Assembly: GCA_017617035.1 (NCBI GenBank)
Contig: JAFZWV010000013.1
Location: 1 to 64,000 of the forward strand
Source: Bacteroidales bacterium
GTDB taxonomy: Bacteria > Bacteroidota > Bacteroidia > Bacteroidales > UBA932
Direction: 5' to 3'
DNA length: 64,000 nucleotides
Shown here piece after piece: positions 51,667 to 59,492 of this stretch (positions within the stretch are counted from its first letter, which is position 1; each line of letters opens with the position of its first letter). Under the pieces are notes generated by a model that was not told the origin of the DNA, searched no databases, and saw nothing but the letters and a program-made list of their open reading frames with translations. The position numbers were made by a program, and so were the translations under genes.

Positions 51667-52054
51667 ATTCGGCAAGGATTGCGGCCGCAATTTCGGCCTT
51701 TCGCGCATCCGAAACTTCCGGACGCTTCTTGCGGAAATCAAGATCACCTTCGGTCTGAAGCGGCACCAGATGGATATGAGTATGCGGCACTTCCATTCCG
51801 AGCACGGCGACACCTACCCTCTTGCAGGGCACGGCTGCCTTCAGGGCCACGGCGACCTTGCGGGCGAAAGCCCACAGTCCTTCGTAGGTCTTCTGGTCGA
51901 GATTGAAGATATAGTCGTCCTCAACGTTCTTGGGGATAACGAGGGTATGTCCTTCCGCCAGAGGGTTGATATCGAGGAAAGCATAGAAGTCTTCGCTCTC
52001 TGCAACCTTGTAAGAAGGAATCTCGCCTTTCGCGATGCGGGTGAAAATAGTCAT
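51653..52054 (-). CDS. HIT-family hydrolase
   Basis: The protein is 133 residues from the ATG at 52054. The histidine-triad fold shows IFTRIAKGEIPSYKVAESED at the N-terminus and the nucleotide-binding HTHIHLVPL near the C-terminus, which is the HxHxHxx active site. Such proteins hydrolyse nucleoside phosphoramidates or dinucleoside polyphosphates in the cytoplasm. The frame reaches 52096, but the family start and the 4-base gap to greA favour 52054. It is co-transcribed with greA. Confidence 0.92.
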   Translation of the reverse strand: MTIFTRIAKGEIPSYKVAESEDFYAFLDINPLAEGHTLVIPKNVEDDYIFNLDQKTYEGLWAFARKVAVALKAAVPCKRVGVAVLGMEVPHTHIHLVPLQTEGDLDFRKKRPEVSDARKAEIAAAILAEYEKL

Positions 52055-52058
52055 ATGA

Positions 52059-52529
52059 TTAAAGGCTGATTTCGAGAATCTTGAACTTAAGGACACCTGC
52101 GGGCACCTGGGCCTCGACTATTTCGCCGACGCCATGGCCGATAAGGGCCTTGGCGATAGGGGTAGTCGCGGCGAGCTTGCCTTTATTGAAGTCGGCCTCA
52201 GACTCGCCTACGATGGAGAACTTCATCTTGGTCTTTGCAGAGAGGTTCTCGACCACGACGGTGGTGAGCATCTGGACCTTGTCGGTAGAAAGCTGGGATG
52301 CGTCGAGCACCTTCGCGTTCGTAATCATGTTTTTCAAGTTCGCGATCTTAAGCTCAAGAAGGCCCTGGGCCTCGCGGGCCGATTCGTACTCGGCGTTCTC
52401 CGAGAGGTCTCCCTTCTCGCGGGCCTCAGCGATCTGGGCCGCGATGACAGGGCGCTGGGCAAGCGCCTCTTCAAGTTCTTTCTTCAGCTTCTCGAGCCCT
52501 TCCTGGCTCATATAATGTACGTCTGCCAT
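52059..52529 (-). CDS. greA: Transcription elongation factor GreA
   Basis: The 156-residue factor stimulates RNA cleavage by backtracked RNA polymerase. The N-terminal coiled coil shows EGLEKLKKELEEALAQRPVI and the acidic tip GDLSENAEYESA with the essential D-x-x-E-N-A-E. The C-terminal FKBP-like domain ends ATTPIAKALIGHGVGEIVEA. A promoter at 52600-52607 gives a ~65-base leader that begins with a stem-loop (52565-52585), unusual for this set of genes. It is followed by the HIT and TlpA-like genes. Confidence 0.96.
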   Translation of the reverse strand: MADVHYMSQEGLEKLKKELEEALAQRPVIAAQIAEAREKGDLSENAEYESAREAQGLLELKIANLKNMITNAKVLDASQLSTDKVQMLTTVVVENLSAKTKMKFSIVGESEADFNKGKLAATTPIAKALIGHGVGEIVEAQVPAGVLKFKILEISL

Positions 52530-52564
52530 AATGGATTTGAGTGGTTTTCGTCAATTAAAAAGGA

Positions 52565-52585
52565 GTCCTGCCTTTGCGGCAGAAC
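52565..52585 (-). promoter_or_regulatory. Stem-loop with T-run in the greA leader
   Basis: On the minus strand GTTCTGCC pairs with GGCAGGAC round loop GCAAA, then TCCTTTTT. It lies after the greA -7 element and before its start, so it is either an attenuator or 5' stabiliser of greA, or the terminator of the 46-aa gene upstream. Confidence 0.6.
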
Positions 52586-52599
52586 CCTCGGTTGTTTTG

Positions 52600-52607
52600 C
52601 AAAGATA
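52600..52607 (-). promoter_or_regulatory. -7 element TATCTTTG for greA
   Basis: Exact match 70 bases before the greA ATG. Confidence 0.65.
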
Positions 52608-52621
52608 CTTAACTTTTCGGA

Positions 52622-52762
52622 TTATTTCAACCCTTCGTCGTATTTGGGCTTCATGATGGCCTCGTAGACCACCAGTTTCTTCAACTCCTTCCGACGGGCT
52701 TTCTTATCCTCTTTGTTCTTCAAGTCCTCAAGGACTTCCGATTTCTTTGTGTTCTTTGTCAT
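52622..52762 (-). CDS. Small highly charged protein (46 aa)
   Basis: The 46-residue protein begins MTKNTKKSEVLEDLKNKEDK and is almost half Lys/Glu/Asp/Arg, probably one amphipathic helix; I do not recognise it. A TATATTTG -7 element at 52770-52777 lies seven bases before its ATG, and a hairpin with T-run follows, which together favour a real gene. The longer frame to 52891 would run into the M49 peptidase gene on the same strand and is rejected. Function is unknown; a ribosome- or RNA-associated role would fit the composition. Confidence 0.6.
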   Translation of the reverse strand: MTKNTKKSEVLEDLKNKEDKKARRKELKKLVVYEAIMKPKYDEGLK

Positions 52763-52769
52763 ATCTTTA

Positions 52770-52777
52770 CAAATATA
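52770..52777 (-). promoter_or_regulatory. -7 element TATATTTG for the 46-aa gene
   Basis: Exact match with a seven-base space to the ATG, the same close placement as for phoH and nrnA. Confidence 0.62.
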
Positions 52778-52784
52778 GCAATTA

Positions 52785-54773
52785 TTACAGAGCCCTGTAC
52801 TTCTTTCCGTACTCCAGCATCTGACCCAGATAGTCGTCGGGGTATTCGATCTTGTAGTCAACGATCTTTCCAAACTTCTTAACCGGCACAATCTCCGGAT
52901 TAATGAATCCGCCGTAAGGCTTAAGGTTCAGAGCTTCGTAGCGGGCCTTGACTTCCTTATGGAGTTCGGGATCGATGTTAACCGCATATGTCTCAATGAG
53001 ATACTTACCGGCCTTATAGTCGCCTTCGCTCTTGATGCGCTGGATCTCGGCGAGCAGCTCGGCGAAGAGGCTGCGCAGCTTCTCGTAGTCGTTCACGACG
53101 AAATAGGTTTTACCGTCGCGCACCTTCTTCTCTATGACGTTTTCGGAAGCGCCTTTCTCGTAGCACCACTGGGCTATGAGTTTACGGTTCTGCATGTGGG
53201 CTTCGGTGTTCGGGCGACCAAGCTCGACGCGGGTGAACTGCGTAAACAGACCGTTGCGGATGTAGCTCGCGTACTCGGCCTTGTAGGCGTCGGCATCGGG
53301 CATGATCCCGAGCTCGACCATCCTCGGGTCGGCCGTGTAATAGAGGCCGAACAGGTCTGCGCGGGCCTCCTCAAGCGCTGAAGCGTACTCGCCCATGGCG
53401 GTAGTGCTGACGCCCGGAAGGAGCTGCCCGGAGCCATGGCCAAGGCATTCGTGAAGGTCGGTATGGACCTCGTCCGCCCAGGGGCCATATTTGCGGACCA
53501 TGGCCTTTTCCTCGTCGTCCCATGCAAACTCGTCAAGCATGTTCTTCGGCGATTCCTGGGCCGCGTAGTCGTAGGCATGGGTAATGTTGGCTATGGTCAC
53601 GCTCTTCGAGCCGTACTCCTTGCGGATCCAGTCCGCGTTCGGGAGGTTGATGCCGATCGGAGTCGACGGGTAGCTGTCGCCCGCGAGGCAGACTGCGTTG
53701 ATGACCTTGGCGCTCACGCCCTTGACTTCCTTTTTACGGAAGCGCGGGTCTACTGGCGAGTTGTCCTCGAACCACTGCGCGTTCTTGGAGATGGTCTCGG
53801 TGCGGCGGGAGGCGTCGAAGTCCTTGATGTTGACGTAGCCCTCCCATGCGCCCTTGCGGCCGAGCGGGTCGTTGTAGTCTTCTATGAAGCCGTTGATGAA
53901 GTCGACCGTGCCGATCGTGTCCTTCACCCACTCGATGTTGAACTCGTCCCACACGCGCAGGTCGCCGGTCTCGTAGTACTTGATCAGCAGCGCGAGGGCG
54001 TTCTTCTGGATGTCGTTCTCCGCGACCTCGGCGGCCTTGGAGAGCTCCTCGCAGATGTGGGAGATGGCGCCGTCGTACAGGCCGCCCTTCTTCCATGGCA
54101 GTTCGACGATCTTGCCGTCCCGCTTTACGACCTTGGTGTTGAGACCATAGGCAATCGGGTGAGGATCGCCCTTAACCTCGATGCTCGCATAGTATTTCTC
54201 GACCTCATCGCGGGTGACACCGTCATAGAAGTTCACGGCCGACAGCTCGACGATGTCGCCGCTGGTTTCGGTCGAACGGCGCTGCAGGCCCTTGGTCTTG
54301 TCGTAGACGTAGCCGGCAATCGCGGCGTTCTCGCCTACTGCCGAGAGCAGGCTCTCGAAATAGGCCCTGCCGCACTCGGGGAAGAACTTGTCCTCCGCAT
54401 AGTGGTGGTGAACTCCGTTGGAGAAGAAAACGCGCTTGGCGTAGACGACGAAAGCGTCCCAGTCCGCGCCCTCGCGCGCACCCGTATAATTATTGAGTAT
54501 GTTCTCGAGGGCATGCCTCAGGGCGATATTGCCTTCAGAATTCTGATCCCAAAGGATGTCGCGGCCCCACTTCGCCGCCTCGGCGAGGTGGTAGCAATAC
54601 TCCTTCTGCTGAAGGGTAAGGTTCTCCCAACCGGGAATGGTGTACCTCATAACCTTGAGGTCCGCGAATTCATCGACGAGGTAGCGGAATCCTTCGACCT
54701 TGTCGTTCTTAACTGTGCAGGAAGATGCCATAATGAGTGCTGCCGAGAGGCAGAAACCTAATATTTTTTTCAT
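52785..54773 (-). CDS. Dipeptidyl-peptidase III-like (M49) lipoprotein
   Basis: The 662-residue zinc exopeptidase releases dipeptides from peptide N-termini. The signal peptide ends in a lipobox (MASSC), so unlike the cytosolic enzyme of animals it acts in the periplasm or at the surface. Zinc motif HECLGH (His441-His446), then EEARAD with Glu468/Glu469, as in the M49 family. It lies 13 bases behind ribF at the end of the glycogen-gene run, and this link is probably incidental. Confidence 0.92.
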   Translation of the reverse strand: MKKILGFCLSAALIMASSCTVKNDKVEGFRYLVDEFADLKVMRYTIPGWENLTLQQKEYCYHLAEAAKWGRDILWDQNSEGNIALRHALENILNNYTGAREGADWDAFVVYAKRVFFSNGVHHHYAEDKFFPECGRAYFESLLSAVGENAAIAGYVYDKTKGLQRRSTETSGDIVELSAVNFYDGVTRDEVEKYYASIEVKGDPHPIAYGLNTKVVKRDGKIVELPWKKGGLYDGAISHICEELSKAAEVAENDIQKNALALLIKYYETGDLRVWDEFNIEWVKDTIGTVDFINGFIEDYNDPLGRKGAWEGYVNIKDFDASRRTETISKNAQWFEDNSPVDPRFRKKEVKGVSAKVINAVCLAGDSYPSTPIGINLPNADWIRKEYGSKSVTIANITHAYDYAAQESPKNMLDEFAWDDEEKAMVRKYGPWADEVHTDLHECLGHGSGQLLPGVSTTAMGEYASALEEARADLFGLYYTADPRMVELGIMPDADAYKAEYASYIRNGLFTQFTRVELGRPNTEAHMQNRKLIAQWCYEKGASENVIEKKVRDGKTYFVVNDYEKLRSLFAELLAEIQRIKSEGDYKAGKYLIETYAVNIDPELHKEVKARYEALNLKPYGGFINPEIVPVKKFGKIVDYKIEYPDDYLGQMLEYGKKYRAL

Positions 54774-54786
54774 AATTCTATAATTA

Positions 54787-55740
54787 TCAATGAGATTTCT
54801 CCACGCGCTGCGCTTGGTCGAAATGACAGCGGCAGGCTTCGCGATCCTTTTCGAGCTGACCGCGGAGTTCGTCGAAGGAGCGGAAATGGATTTCGTCGCG
54901 GATTTTCCTTTCGAACGTCACCTTAATATCCAGTCCATATATCTCTTCATCGAAATCGAAGATATTCGTCTCGATTTTTTCATGATGGTCTATATTCGTC
55001 ATGCCCCACAACTGCCTACCTTCTACTTCCACCCTGCTCAGATACGCCCCCACTCCCGGAAGGCACTTCAGCGGCTCGCGCAGCTTCATATTCGCCGTCG
55101 GAAAACCTATCGTCCGACCCATCATATTGCCGCTCACCACCACTCCGTTCAGAAAATACTCGTACCCCAACATCGCGTTTGCCGCTTCGACTTTTCCCGC
55201 CGCCAGAGCTTTTCTGATTTTTGTAGACGAAATAAAAGATTCCTTCGCTTTGCTCGGAATGACAACATCACTGTCATCCCGAGAAGCGATAGCGACGAAG
55301 GGATCTGTGCCAGAAACGGCATGGGGGGATACGACCAGCGCTTCTAGACCGGCGGCGTCAGCTAGTTTTGCTATTTCGTTAGTCGATAATTGATCGCTTC
55401 CGAAGCGGTTGTCGTAGCCCAGGACGATGCTGGTGACGCCATAGTCGCGACGGAGCATGTCGAGGTACTGCGCGGCGGTGAGGGCGGCGAAGTCGCGGGT
55501 GAACGGGAGGACTTCGACGCGGTCGACGCCGAGCTCGGCCAAAAGCTCACGCTTCTCGTCGAGCGAGGTAAGCAACCGCAGGTCGCGCGAGCCGCCGCGC
55601 AGTACGGTCCGCGGATGCGGCCAGAAAGTGAGGACGAGACTCTGCTCGCCCCGCTTATGCGCGGTCTCGAGCAGAGTCTGCAGAACTGCGCGGTGTCCCA
55701 GATGGACACCGTCGAAAAATCCGGTAGCTGCTACAGCCAT
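54787..55740 (-). CDS. ribF: Bifunctional riboflavin kinase/FAD synthetase with repeat-coded insertions
   Basis: The 317-residue protein makes FMN from riboflavin and FAD from FMN. N-terminal FAD synthetase: ATGFFDGVHLGHRAVLQTLL and ISSTKIRKALAAGKVEAAN. C-terminal riboflavin kinase: GRTIGFPTANM and MTNIDHHEKIETNIFDFDEE. Two stretches are foreign. One is about 20 residues before the SSTKIR motif (IASRDDSDVVIPSKAKESF); the other is the C-terminal CHFDQAQRVEKSH. Both are translations of dispersed repeat DNA also found in comEC. Activity is probably kept, since both sites are loop or tail positions. It overlaps glgP by ten bases. Confidence 0.93.
   Translation of the reverse strand: MAVAATGFFDGVHLGHRAVLQTLLETAHKRGEQSLVLTFWPHPRTVLRGGSRDLRLLTSLDEKRELLAELGVDRVEVLPFTRDFAALTAAQYLDMLRRDYGVTSIVLGYDNRFGSDQLSTNEIAKLADAAGLEALVVSPHAVSGTDPFVAIASRDDSDVVIPSKAKESFISSTKIRKALAAGKVEAANAMLGYEYFLNGVVVSGNMMGRTIGFPTANMKLREPLKCLPGVGAYLSRVEVEGRQLWGMTNIDHHEKIETNIFDFDEEIYGLDIKVTFERKIRDEIHFRSFDELRGQLEKDREACRCHFDQAQRVEKSH
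54792..54828. repeat. Dispersed repeat forming the ribF C-terminus
   Basis: GAGATTTCTCCACGCG...TTGGTCGAAATGACA, nearly identical to 35439-35479, supplies the last residues and lies next to the stop codon of ribF. Confidence 0.82.
55238..55306. repeat. Dispersed inverted repeat inside ribF
   Basis: AGATTCCTTCGCTTTGCTCG...AATGACA (55238-55265) is answered by TGTCATCCCGAGAAGC...GAAGGGATCT (55272-55306). It is a palindrome of ~69 bases in frame within the coding sequence. Confidence 0.82.
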
Positions 55741-58286
55741 TTCACGACAGGGAAATCCTGACGGTGAGGCAGCAGGTCGTTCTTCGGGTAGATACGTGTA
55801 CCTACCTGATACATACCCGTCCTCTCAGGAAGCACGGTTACGCGGAAGGTCGCGATGCCGTTTTCGAAGCTCACAAGCTCGAACGGAGCGACTTCCTGGA
55901 TGTGGTGCTTGCCCTTGCCGTCGGTCGAGGTGAAGAGCATCTCCACTCCAATATATTCCGGCTTGATACGGCCCATGTCGATCACGACCTCTCCGGTAAG
56001 GAGATTCTCCTGCGAAAGAACATACGAAGCGCTCGGCTGGGTGTAGGAGACGATGCGCATATTGTTCCACTCATTGGCCATGAACTGCTTCCAATCTGCA
56101 ATCTCGCGGGCAATAGCGGCATTGTCTGCGGCAAGCTTACCGTAACGCTCGGCCTGAGGGATATAGTACTGGTTGCAGTAGTCGGTGAGCATGCGGTTGG
56201 TCGTGAAGTTCGACGCGACCTTGGCTATAGTATTCTTGATGTAGCCTATCCACTTGACTGGCAGGCCGACATGTTTGTCGACATCGTAGTAGTCGGGAGC
56301 GATCTCGTTCTCGATAGTGGCGTAAATAGTAGCTGCATCGAGCTCATTCTGGTATTCCTGATCGTCGTAGGTACGCTCGAGAGGGAGAGCCCAACCGGCG
56401 TCCTTGAGATAACCTTCAACCCACCAGCCGTCGAGTACCGAGAAGTGCATGACACCGTTCATCGAAGCCTTCTCTCCAGAGGTACCGGAAGCCTCGAGCG
56501 GACGGGTCGGGTTGTTCATCCAGACATCGACGCCCTGGACAAGCCTCTTCGCGAGGGTGATATCGTAACCAGGGACGAAGACTATCTTGCCGATGAAGCG
56601 CGGATCCTTGCTGATCTCGACAATCTGTTTGATAAGGTCTTGACCTGCCTGGTCGGCGGGGTGGGCCTTACCTGCAAATATGAACTGAACGGGCAGCTTA
56701 GGATTGTTGACGATAGCGTCAAGCCTGTCGAGGTCGCGGAACAGGAGGGTCGCCCTCTTGTAAGTAGCGAAGCGGCGGGCGAAACCGATAGTCAGCACGT
56801 CGTCGCGAAGGGTCTCCTTGATCGTAACAATCTGACCCGGAGTGTAGTGAGCACTCACTACCGGATCGGAAAGACGGTCGCGTATCGACTTGATGAGTTC
56901 GGTCTTGAGGATCTTGCGGACGCTCCAGATCTCATCGTCGGAGACGTTGTAGATTCCGTCGAAGCAGCTCTTGTCGTAGTGGCTGGTCTTGAACTGGTCG
57001 CCGAAGACCTTGGCATGGACAGCCTTCCACTCTTTCGAGGCCCAAGTCGGGTAATGGACGCCGTTCGTTACATAGCTGATGTACAGCTCTTCGGGCAGAT
57101 AACCGGGATACATCGAAGCGAAGATGTCCTGACTGACCTTGCCGTGGAGCATCGAAACGCCGTTGACGTTCTGGCTCATCGAGGCGGCGAGGGTGCTCAT
57201 CGAGAACTTCTCGTCGTGGTTGTCGGGGTCGAGCTTACCCAGGGCCATGAACTGCCTCCAGTCGAGACCGAAGCGGCGCGGGTAGTGTCCGAGGTACTTG
57301 CCGAGGAGCTCCTCGGTAAAGGCGTCGTGGCCTGCGGGCACGGGGGTATGGGTCGTATAGAGGGACGAAGCGCGGCAGAGCTCCATGGCTTCGCCGTAGG
57401 CATAATGGCCGTCCTGCATGAACTCGCGCAGCCTTTCAAGGCCGGCGAAGGCGGCATGGCCCTCATTGTAATGGTACACGGTGGGGTTGAGTCCGAGGCT
57501 GCGAAGTGCGCGAACGCCTCCGATGCCGAGCAGGATCTCCTGCTTCAGGCGGTTTTCCCAGTCACCTCCGTAGAGTTGATGAGTAACCGAGCGGTCTTCG
57601 GGCGAATTTGCCTCGAAGTCGGTGTCGAGCAGATAGAGATCTGTCCTACCGACAGCGACCTTCCAGATACGGGCATTGAGCTGGCGTCCGGGGAAAGCCA
57701 TCGAGACGGTCTTCCAGTTGCCGGCTTCATCGAGCACGGGCTCGCCGGGAATCTTCATGAAGTCCTGGGCGTCGTAGCCTGCGACCTGGTTGCCCTGGGG
57801 AGTAAGGCGCTGGGTGAAGTAACCATAGCGGTAGAGAAGACCCACTGCTACGAGGTTTACGTTCATGTCGCTGGTCTCCTTGAGGTAGTCGCCGGCGAGG
57901 ATGCCGAGGCCTCCGGAATAGATCTTAAGCGAGGTGTCGAGGCCGTACTCCATACAGAAGTAGGCTACTGACGGCTCCGTACGCTGGTCCTTGAGCGCCA
58001 TGTAGGAGTCGAACTCCTTCATTACGCTGGCCAGACGGCCGAGAAACTCGGCGTCCTGAGCAAGCTGCTTGTATCGTTTGAGACTTACTTTGTCGAGAAT
58101 CACCATCGGGTTGTGGCCGGATTTGTGCCACAATTCGGCGTCGATGGACTTGAAGAGCGCCTTAGCGCTGTCGTTCCAGCACCACCAGAGGTTTTTGCAG
58201 AGGGTTTCCAGCCCCCTGAGCTCCTCGGGAAGGTGACGGGTTACCATCACGCTCTGCCAGGATGGGGTTGCGTTGAGATTGTACAT
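55731..58286 (-). CDS. glgP: Alpha-glucan phosphorylase (GT35)
   Basis: The 851-residue PLP enzyme phosphorolyses glycogen or maltodextrin to glucose-1-phosphate. An N-terminal DUF3417 region opens with LRGLETLCKNLWWCWNDSAK, marking the short alpha-glucan-phosphorylase type rather than the classical one. The catalytic half has YNEGHAAFAGLERL, FARRFATYKRATLLFRDLDR, VFVPGYDITLAKRLVQGVD and the cofactor Lys606 in EASGTSGEKASMNG. It is co-transcribed with the GH57, GT4, debranching and branching enzymes upstream, and with ribF downstream. Confidence 0.95.
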   Translation of the reverse strand: MYNLNATPSWQSVMVTRHLPEELRGLETLCKNLWWCWNDSAKALFKSIDAELWHKSGHNPMVILDKVSLKRYKQLAQDAEFLGRLASVMKEFDSYMALKDQRTEPSVAYFCMEYGLDTSLKIYSGGLGILAGDYLKETSDMNVNLVAVGLLYRYGYFTQRLTPQGNQVAGYDAQDFMKIPGEPVLDEAGNWKTVSMAFPGRQLNARIWKVAVGRTDLYLLDTDFEANSPEDRSVTHQLYGGDWENRLKQEILLGIGGVRALRSLGLNPTVYHYNEGHAAFAGLERLREFMQDGHYAYGEAMELCRASSLYTTHTPVPAGHDAFTEELLGKYLGHYPRRFGLDWRQFMALGKLDPDNHDEKFSMSTLAASMSQNVNGVSMLHGKVSQDIFASMYPGYLPEELYISYVTNGVHYPTWASKEWKAVHAKVFGDQFKTSHYDKSCFDGIYNVSDDEIWSVRKILKTELIKSIRDRLSDPVVSAHYTPGQIVTIKETLRDDVLTIGFARRFATYKRATLLFRDLDRLDAIVNNPKLPVQFIFAGKAHPADQAGQDLIKQIVEISKDPRFIGKIVFVPGYDITLAKRLVQGVDVWMNNPTRPLEASGTSGEKASMNGVMHFSVLDGWWVEGYLKDAGWALPLERTYDDQEYQNELDAATIYATIENEIAPDYYDVDKHVGLPVKWIGYIKNTIAKVASNFTTNRMLTDYCNQYYIPQAERYGKLAADNAAIAREIADWKQFMANEWNNMRIVSYTQPSASYVLSQENLLTGEVVIDMGRIKPEYIGVEMLFTSTDGKGKHHIQEVAPFELVSFENGIATFRVTVLPERTGMYQVGTRIYPKNDLLPHRQDFPVVKWL

Positions 58287-58295
58287 AAAATGCTG

Positions 58296-59480
58296 CTACT
58301 GTTTTGTTTCTATTGCTTCATCTACACGGATCTCAAAGTCACTGAGCACATTCATGTAGTTGATAAACGCCTCATACGGCGTGTCATAAGGGTTGAAATA
58401 TTTGTGGACGTCGCCATCGGAGAAGAACTTCGTACACATGTAGTAGAAGTGGTCACTCTCCTGGAGGTGGCCATAGTCCGCCCACAGAATGGGGTCATTG
58501 AGAATTGCGAGTTTTTCGCCCAGAGCATAGACCTTGTTGAAAGCGTCGCTCTGGAGTTCGTTTCCAAGCCATGCGGTGAGGTCGCGCTCTTCGTCCGCCC
58601 ATGAAATCGGGTTAGGAACGGAAAGCGGAGCGACAGCGTTGTACTTAGCAGCGGCCTCGGAAGGAGTCACGAACTCGTACTGCTTGTCGGCCAGAACCTT
58701 CTTCGGAAGGGCCTTCATAAATTCGAAAATGCCAGATTCAGCCTTGTTGTGTTCGCCGAAGGTTTCGTAGTCCATAAAGAGGTTGATAACCTCGCCGGGG
58801 GCTGCGTCGAGAGCATCCTTGAAGGTGTCGGCGGTCAGGGCGCCCTGGGTACCGAAGCGGAATGCTATATCGTCGGAGAGCATGTAGTTGCGAAGCAGGA
58901 GCTTCTGGTCGTCTACGAGATCGTTCGAGTAGATATAGTTGGGGCTCCTCCAGCCCATGATGTGGCGTGCGCCCTCTGTGAGGACGGTCTTAAAGCCCAT
59001 CTCATAGGCGAGCTTTCCGATGGAGTCGGAGTAGACTAGCTCCGTGTTGCGGAAAGTGGTCGGGGTCTGTCCGAAATACTGCTCGATCGCGGCTCTGTGC
59101 TTGAGAACCTGATGACGGAACTCGGAGGCTGAACCGATCGAAGCGAGCGAATGGTAATAGGTCTCGGAAAGGAATTCCACGCACCCGGTCTTAGCAAGGG
59201 CCTGGAAGCTCTCGATTACCTCGGGGGCATAGCGGTCGAACTGCTCGAGTACCGAACCCGACAGCGAGAACGCGACTTTGAGCTTGCCCTTGGAGGCCTT
59301 GATGGCTCCCAGAAGGAGTTCGTTCATCGGAAGATAGCACTTGCGCGCTACCCTCTTCAGGATAGTCCTGTTGGCGAAGTCGTCGTAGTAGTGCGAGTCC
59401 TTGCCGATATCGAAAAACCGGTACTGCCTAAGCCTTGTAGGCTGATGGACCTGAAAATACAGACATATAGATTTTGCCAT
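58296..59480 (-). CDS. GH57 alpha-amylase-like glycoside hydrolase
   Basis: The 394-residue protein has a GH57 N-terminus, ICLYFQVHQPTRLRQYRFFD. The third conserved region is TTFRNTELVYSDSIGK with likely nucleophile Glu147; the fourth is VINLFMDYETFGEH with likely acid/base Asp237. No signal peptide is present, so it acts in the cytoplasm on stored alpha-glucan. GH57 members include alpha-amylases, 4-alpha-glucanotransferases and branching enzymes; which one this is cannot be decided here. It lies between the GT4 gene and glgP with gaps of 9-12 bases. Confidence 0.92.
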   Translation of the reverse strand: MAKSICLYFQVHQPTRLRQYRFFDIGKDSHYYDDFANRTILKRVARKCYLPMNELLLGAIKASKGKLKVAFSLSGSVLEQFDRYAPEVIESFQALAKTGCVEFLSETYYHSLASIGSASEFRHQVLKHRAAIEQYFGQTPTTFRNTELVYSDSIGKLAYEMGFKTVLTEGARHIMGWRSPNYIYSNDLVDDQKLLLRNYMLSDDIAFRFGTQGALTADTFKDALDAAPGEVINLFMDYETFGEHNKAESGIFEFMKALPKKVLADKQYEFVTPSEAAAKYNAVAPLSVPNPISWADEERDLTAWLGNELQSDAFNKVYALGEKLAILNDPILWADYGHLQESDHFYYMCTKFFSDGDVHKYFNPYDTPYEAFINYMNVLSDFEIRVDEAIETKQ

Positions 59481-59492
59481 AACCGTGTGTGT

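Noticed and set aside
53436..54761. 441-residue open frame opposite the M49 peptidase
   Set aside because: Antisense shadow; HECLGH and EEARAD lie on the minus strand.
55764..57971. 735-residue open frame opposite glgP
   Set aside because: Antisense shadow of a clear GT35 phosphorylase; no family features.
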